NCBI GenBank assembly: GCA_026874595.1 | Contig: CM049310.1 | Coordinates: 8,186,001-8,250,000, forward strand | Direction of reading: 5' to 3' | Source of the DNA: Sipunculus nudus | Lineage: Eukaryota > Annelida > Sipuncula > Golfingiida > Sipunculidae | DNA: 64,000 nucleotides | Shown: piece after piece, positions 58,573 to 64,000 of the stretch | Layout: each line of letters begins with the position of its first letter | Numbering within the stretch: position 1 is the stretch's first letter | The notes under the pieces: model-generated | Seen by the model: only the letters and a program-made list of their open reading frames with translations | Databases searched by the model: none | What the model was told of the DNA's origin: nothing | Position numbers and translations under genes: made by a program

Positions 58573-59290
58573 TTTTAGCTCAGCTGACTGAAAGTCAACT
58601 TAGGTATAAGAGTGGCGCATTGTCCGTCGTCAGTCCAGCCACAAAATGTAACCGCTAATCCTGGAAACTTGTTACTTAAAATCCAAGTAGGTTTATAAAA
58701 AATATTCTTGGAAACATGAAAATAAGTCACTGCAACCTATTTCCTTCAGGCAGTTACCCCCCCCCCCCCCCTTCCCAACAATAATAGAAAATTTGATAGA
58801 AAACCTCCAGTATATTGATAATGTATGCATGGATTGCCATGAATCTTGCCTTGAATGTTAACAACAACTAGATTTGTCAGTTCCCTAAAACTGGTGGCAC
58901 AACCTGTATTTTTCATAATTTTTACAATTTTTTAGCTCAGCTGACTAAAAGTCATCTGAACTATAACAAACACTCTTTGTCCGTCCGTTAATAAGGCACA
59001 AATCGTAACTGCTGGACCTACAATCTTATATTTGACATCCAGGGAGGTCCATGAAAAATCTCCATAGAAACCTGAAATTAGATCTCTGTTACCCATATCC
59101 TTTGAGCTATGGGACTATTACATACCCCCCAGAATAATGAAAATTTTGATACAAAAGCTCCAGTTTCTGAATAACTAATGCATTTGTCTCCATGATTCTT
59201 TGCATGCTTATTGGTCATGGAATGTTTCTTCAGTTCCTAAGATTGATGGTGCCACCTGTATTTTTTATGCATTTCTTCCTTTATTTTCAG
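58573..59290 (+). repeat. Two tandem copies of a TTTTAGCTCAGCTGA family
   Basis: Copies begin at about 58573 and 58929 (TTTTAGCTCAGCTGACT.AAAGT). Both contain TTGTCCGTC/TTGTCCGTCC, an AACTGCTGGACC-like word, AAAATTTTGATA, CCAGT.T.TTGA and a GGTGGCAC/GGTGCCACC word at the end. They are diverged, about 360 bp each, non-coding. A C run interrupts the first (about 58760). Confidence 0.7.
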
Positions 59291-59362
59291 AATGCCAAAT
59301 TATGTTGATACTATCAGATTCGCAACTGTGGTTTCAACTGTGTCCTTTTGTATTTATTAGGG

Positions 59363-60500
59363 CCCCGCTTGAGAAAGGAGATGCCCTATATTAATCACCC
59401 TGTCCGTCCATCTGTTCATCTTTCTGTATGTCTGTCAAATTTGTTTCCTGGTGATAACTCCAGTTTGGATATGGATTTCAAATTTGACCTATAGTTCACC
59501 CATCTCTAACGCATGAGGTCAAGGTCACATGACCTACACTTTTAAAAAGATTGTGGATGTATTTTGAGCCAAACTTTCCATTTCAAACTTGCCAATAGGG
59601 GAAGTTTTCTTCAGATTTTTGGGTCTCTAGGTTAAAGTTCAAAGTCACAGAACTCATCAATTTATATATTAGTTTATGAATGATAACTCAAGTATGGGTA
59701 GACAGGTTGGCTTCAAACTGATCACAGTTATCTATATATATATCTGGCACCCATATTTTGAAAAGCTCATAATCATATTTTTATAGACAAATTGACCTGA
59801 GCATCAAGACCCATGGTCCCCAGTTTTGTGAACAAACTCAGATTTGATGTCTTCAGTGAATAAGGTAGACACCAAGGGTGACTAAGATGTTAAATATAAA
59901 TCTGAGTGACAGTCATCTGTTATTTGTGGAAGACGTTTTCATCACTGAAGGCTGCTATGAATAAGGATATATTTATATAATGAGTAACTTACGCGATGGA
60001 GCATTCAAAAAGGTAAACAAAGCAGCTTGTGACCTGTTGTGACAAATAGGAAGGTGGACCTGCTGAATCTGCAATGTATACAGTTTAAGTAATGCAGGAC
60101 ACATGTCCAGATATAGATTCGAGGCCAAAAGTGTCATTTATTTCACAGTGCAAATGCAATTATTACATAATTTGCTTGTTTTAACATGCTTGTCAAATTT
60201 AGTTTATGCTCATTTGATTTTTTACAGCATTTTATACCAGCTAATGAATTAATGTTTATTATTATATTTTGGTCCATGTCCAGTATTCTATATTTTACAG
60301 GGTTTTATAAGTTCTCTGGGTATTTTTACATGTATATTCCAATCACTTAGTAGAAATACTGAAACTTTCACAAATATGTGATTATGAGTCTCCCACAACT
60401 TTCATGTAGTCCATGAAGGTGCACAGTCAACACAATCACTTGGAAATTATGCCACTGTTCTCAGAGTCAGTTTCAGCTGAGCTCTGGGACCCCTAGGTCC
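59363..60500 (+). repeat. Dispersed repeat with TCAAGGTCA words
   Basis: Begins near GGGCCCCGCTTGAGAAAGG with CTGTCCGTCCATCTGTTC, followed by GAGGTCAAGGTCACATGACC and related words (59516, 59633). Its right end TTTCAGCTGAGCTCTGGGAC (about 60472) is the inverse type of the AGCTCAGCTGA start. No coding capacity seen. Confidence 0.5.
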
Positions 60501-60662
60501 CTTGTTCGTTCTGTTCAATCTAGAGCTGTATTATAATTTAAAGTAACTGACAATAAACATTATAAAGCAGCATACAATTACAGCTACAAGAGCATCCATT
60601 TTAATCACTTATTGGCTATTTTGATAATTCTTTTGAGTATTTCTATGGTATTTCCATTACAG

Positions 60663-60761
60663 GATGTCACATCGCCTTTCTCCACCATCAAGGAAGACGG
60701 CAAGGGCCAGTTCCAGGTGAAAGTGGATGAGCAACTTGTTAATGAAGGGGCAGAAAAGTAG
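60663..60761 (+). CDS. Terminal exon of an unidentified second gene
   Basis: Acceptor ATTTCCATTACAG (60662) is followed by an open 32-codon exon in phase 0 ending with TAG 60759-60761. It reads DVTSPFSTIKEDGKGQFQ and ends QLVNEGAEK, a charged, soluble C-terminus with codon use like the myosin-MH2 exons and far richer in GC than its surroundings. I cannot name the family, and the preceding exons were not found with confidence; they may lie among the repeats to the left. Confidence 0.6.
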   Translation, partial: DVTSPFSTIKEDGKGQFQVKVDEQLVNEGAEK

Positions 60762-61140
60762 TTTTCACTGGTCATGGCAACATGGTTCACAACCTTTGGG
60801 TATTTGCCATCAGTTACGCTCAGAGGTTGCAAAAGACATGTTTGTTTATAGAAAAGTATGCCATTGGCAAAGATGATACAAAAGTGCCCACTACAGTCGA
60901 CACCTGGGCATCAAAACTTAACATTTCATATTGTGATTTAAGACCATTTTGTTTGCAAAGACTTTGGGAACCAAATATTAATATACAATGCTAGTTCTTG
61001 TTGAATTTTAGCTTGTTGTGCATTTGAGTGTATCAATGAGATATTTTATTTTAAAAGTGGAATTGTAATTTATGTTAAATTACTTCAAAGTTTACAATTA
61101 AGATTTTCAACTGCATTACGTAACCATATTTATATTACAT
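60762..61140 (+). other. Presumed 3' UTR of the second gene
   Basis: AT-rich non-coding sequence after the TAG at 60761. Nothing recognised; the next dispersed repeat begins at 61141. Confidence 0.35.
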
Positions 61141-63140
61141 TTTTAGCTCGGCTGACTACAAGTAATCTGAGCTACAGTAATGGTCCGTTGTCCGTCAGCC
61201 TGTCCTTTTAGACTGGCATGTTTTGAAACCATCAGACCAACGAATCAAAAATTCAGCATACTGTTAGATGTTCCCAAGACCCCCTACCAAACCGTACACT
61301 GGGTCATTGCAGGTTTGTTCCTTCGAGAAATTAAGGTAAAACCTGAATTTTCAATTAAAAACCTATTATTAAACACTTTCAGGACTGCCTAATATCACTT
61401 TCCTTTCCTTAATATTTACTATAATTATTTCTATCTATAGTTCCTATGTACATGCCAGAAATTAGGGCAGTATTACGTAATTTGTGAAACTTATGGGCCA
61501 AAACATAATGCACTTTGTAAAACAATAGGGAAAGAAAGCTGAATCCCTTCACATGATAATTGTTGAAGCTAAAGCATTTTTTCCAGTAATATGGCTTTAT
61601 TCAATAAAAATTTAATTGTATACCTAAAATTAGACTTGATTTTTTTTTAATTTTATGTTATTGGCATAAATATAAAATTAGTACCTTAAATTTTGGCCAA
61701 CATTGACCATTGCATTTTTTTTACATTTGATTTAATATTCACATCAGGTAAACATAAGAATTTAACCTGAAATTTGAAAGTAAAGTTTAAAAAAAAATAT
61801 ACTAGTTATTGAAGTTTTCTACAGAGGCTCTTTTGTAATGATTTGCATTGTCAAGATCCACTTCTGGTGGATCAGCCCTGCCTGGGTAACCTTATCTGTG
61901 ATGCAACGCTAGTCGATCACCCCTGCCGCACAGGTGTACATTTATTCTTATGGCACCTCTCCCTCCCCCTCTCCTAGTGTATTGCAATAACTGTATTTCT
62001 TTAATTGTGAAGCTGTTTACATTCCAGTGTACAAAACTTTTCTTGAAATAATTATTCAAAGAGTAATCTAGTTGATGCCGTGTTGTGGTAATGTGGCATC
62101 TCCTTTTAAATAATTTTAGCGAATTAAAATATTATTAAACCCATCAGTAGGCATTATTTGGAAAATATGTTAGCCAAATCATGGATAAGTCAAGGTGCAA
62201 CTTAAAATTGTGAATTCTAAATCGTGTTATTTTCAAATTTTTATTGTTTTTCAAATTTAAGAAATATATATCATAAAAATAGATCTGTGTACATACTGTG
62301 ATGTTACCTGACCAAATAAGCTATAATTTTTGATGCAGTTTGTGAATTATGAATCAACTTAGATATTCAGATATATATGTTATACGGTGAATGCATAGTA
62401 AAATTTATAAACTTGAAAAAAAGTTGATGTTATTAAAAAGATGAAGATCTAGTGCAAACATTTGTTCATTATTTTCCTGCTTCAATGGAATGGGAATTAA
62501 AGTGATTTGATTCTTTTTCCATTTTTTTTACCTGTTTTTAAATATTTAATTATTATAAATAACCTTTTTTCTGTAAACACAGTTGACTTAAATTTAATAT
62601 CCTGTAAGAAGTATATTCAATGGAAATTGTTACTCCCCTCATCACCCCCCCCCCCCCCCCTTTGTCATCACTTTGTCCCTGCACCTGAGCACTTTGGACA
62701 ATAGTTTTATTTGCAAGTGCACAACATTTATAAAATAATGAAAATGTATACAGAGGTGTTACACCAACCATCAAGTCCTTCCACCTATGGAGTGTTAATG
62801 TTATGGGAACTGTAAACATTGGATAAAATAGAGAACAAATTGGTTTTATAAAAAAATAGAATCTAATTGAACAAATGTGTAAACTGCTGAACTGTCAACA
62901 GCTTATCAAAAAGCCAATCAGTGGTCATGGTAATAATATAGATCTTTATTCACAAACTGCATACATTCTTAAAATTAGGAAACACATGGTAAGATCAAAA
63001 AATATTATTTGCAACAGTTTCTTCGACCAATCATGGCCTATATTACCACTTCTTCTCAGATTTTATCTCCATTTGTTTTTATTTTATATTTTAAAGTTCA
63101 AGGTCAACTTTGGCTGAGCACAGTGACCCATGGGTCAAAG
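61141..63140 (+). mobile_element. Dispersed repeat, copy B (2.0 kb)
   Basis: Starts TTTTTAGCTCGGCTGACTA and ends near GGCTGAGCACAGTGACCC. Left (to about 61330) and right (from about 62500) parts match copy A. The middle 61400-62500 is absent from copy A, so it is either an insertion into B or a deletion from A. A C run is at about 62645-62660. Confidence 0.6.
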
Positions 63141-64000
63141 TTTAAAGCCATTAAAAAAAAACTATGTTTCAACAGATAGAGTAACCAGGTTTCATAAAAT
63201 TATTTCACATGAATAACATATAATGAATTATATGTTTTTTTACATTTAAGCATTGTCTTCACATTATTAAAAGTATGAAATATGTTGAACAACATATCTT
63301 AAATTCTAATATTCAGAAACAAGAACCTGGTTTTTAAATGTACAATTTTACACCTATTATCATTTTCTTATATAGGTCAAGGATAAACAAAAGATTTTAT
63401 TTGATTTATTATCTGACAGAAAAGGCTTATTATATGTGCAAAGTGGCTTGCAACTTAAGATGCTAAGAAAGTGGATAACAAAACGAGCTATTCTGCAATT
63501 ATACATCATTTCATGTAAGACATATGTGTTTTGATGTCATTTTAATACAAGAAAGTTTTGATGGTACTATCTGTTTATAAATTATTATAGTTTGAATTCA
63601 AGCAGTGTCTAATTCGATCCCCCATCCCCCTAAATAATACCAGTAATGAGGAATTTGTTACATTTTCAGACAATTTTTAATGGATATCCTGTGACATGAA
63701 GTGCTGATATATTTTATGGGCTTTGTATTAAGCGTAATTCTCAGTTGTGATTTCTATATATCACTTATTTTATCTTTTGATTAATCTTATGTGCAAACAT
63801 ATTGTAATTGTTTGTATAGGTGTTTGTGTTTCAGTTAAGTCTGGCAAGATTTTTAATATTTCAAAACAGCATCTTGTAGGACTTCTAAGAATGTTGTTCT
63901 TAAGTCGAATTAGCATGAGCGGCAATTGTTTATGTTATACTCATGTAAAGTTTTAATATCAAATAAATAGATCTGGATTTCTGCAAATTATTGTTTCCTT
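63141..64000. other. AT-rich right edge
   Basis: Non-coding AT-rich sequence; short open frames only. I see no repeat family or exon here. Confidence 0.5.

Overview
The window is animal nuclear DNA, AT-rich, with long introns, GT-AG splice sites and dense mixed repeats. A tRNA-derived SINE, TCCGTCCGTC-type dispersed repeats, a Ty3/gypsy-like remnant and a Jockey/CR1-like remnant make a mollusc, probably a bivalve, the best guess. That guess comes from sequence character only. There are no bacterial operons, and most long open frames are artefacts of tandem repeats.

The main gene runs on the + strand from 10980 to 40580 and enters from before the window. I could join 15 exons in one consistent frame (2055 nt, 684 codons plus stop). 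They encode, in order, the end of a class III-like unconventional myosin motor, one IQ motif, a proline-rich linker, an MH2 (SMAD-type) domain and a short C-terminal tail. A myosin motor joined to an MH2 domain is the most notable thing here.

The same gene carries three large minisatellites, and each one repeats a splice-site-like module. The 35-bp arrays (1-1540 and 5930-9938) repeat a branchpoint-like/pyrimidine/TTGCAG acceptor module. The 28-bp array (13141-14484) starts at the first base of an intron and repeats the real donor. The 54-bp array (about 33403-39320) repeats the last 40 nt of an exon plus its donor.

The 9.7-kb intron before the MH2 exons holds a 5.6-kb insertion (18151-23771) flanked by TTAA that splits an older repeat. 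It is CpG-rich on its left and has a roughly 330-365-bp tandem repeat of ACCTG/CAGGT palindromes on its right.

From 40.6 kb onward the window is mostly mobile-element debris: a 40-bp-arm foldback (42279-42369), a compact inverted-repeat cluster (43836-43918) with a deleted relative (45345-45440), a SINE, a non-LTR RT remnant (46401-47524, -), two LTR copies with gag-protease debris (48110-51810), a poly-C minisatellite (53544-55490), a hAT-like MITE, a TA-flanked 1.4-kb TIR element (56976-58374), and families beginning TTTTTAGCTC. One convincing terminal exon of an unidentified second + strand gene lies at 60663-60761.
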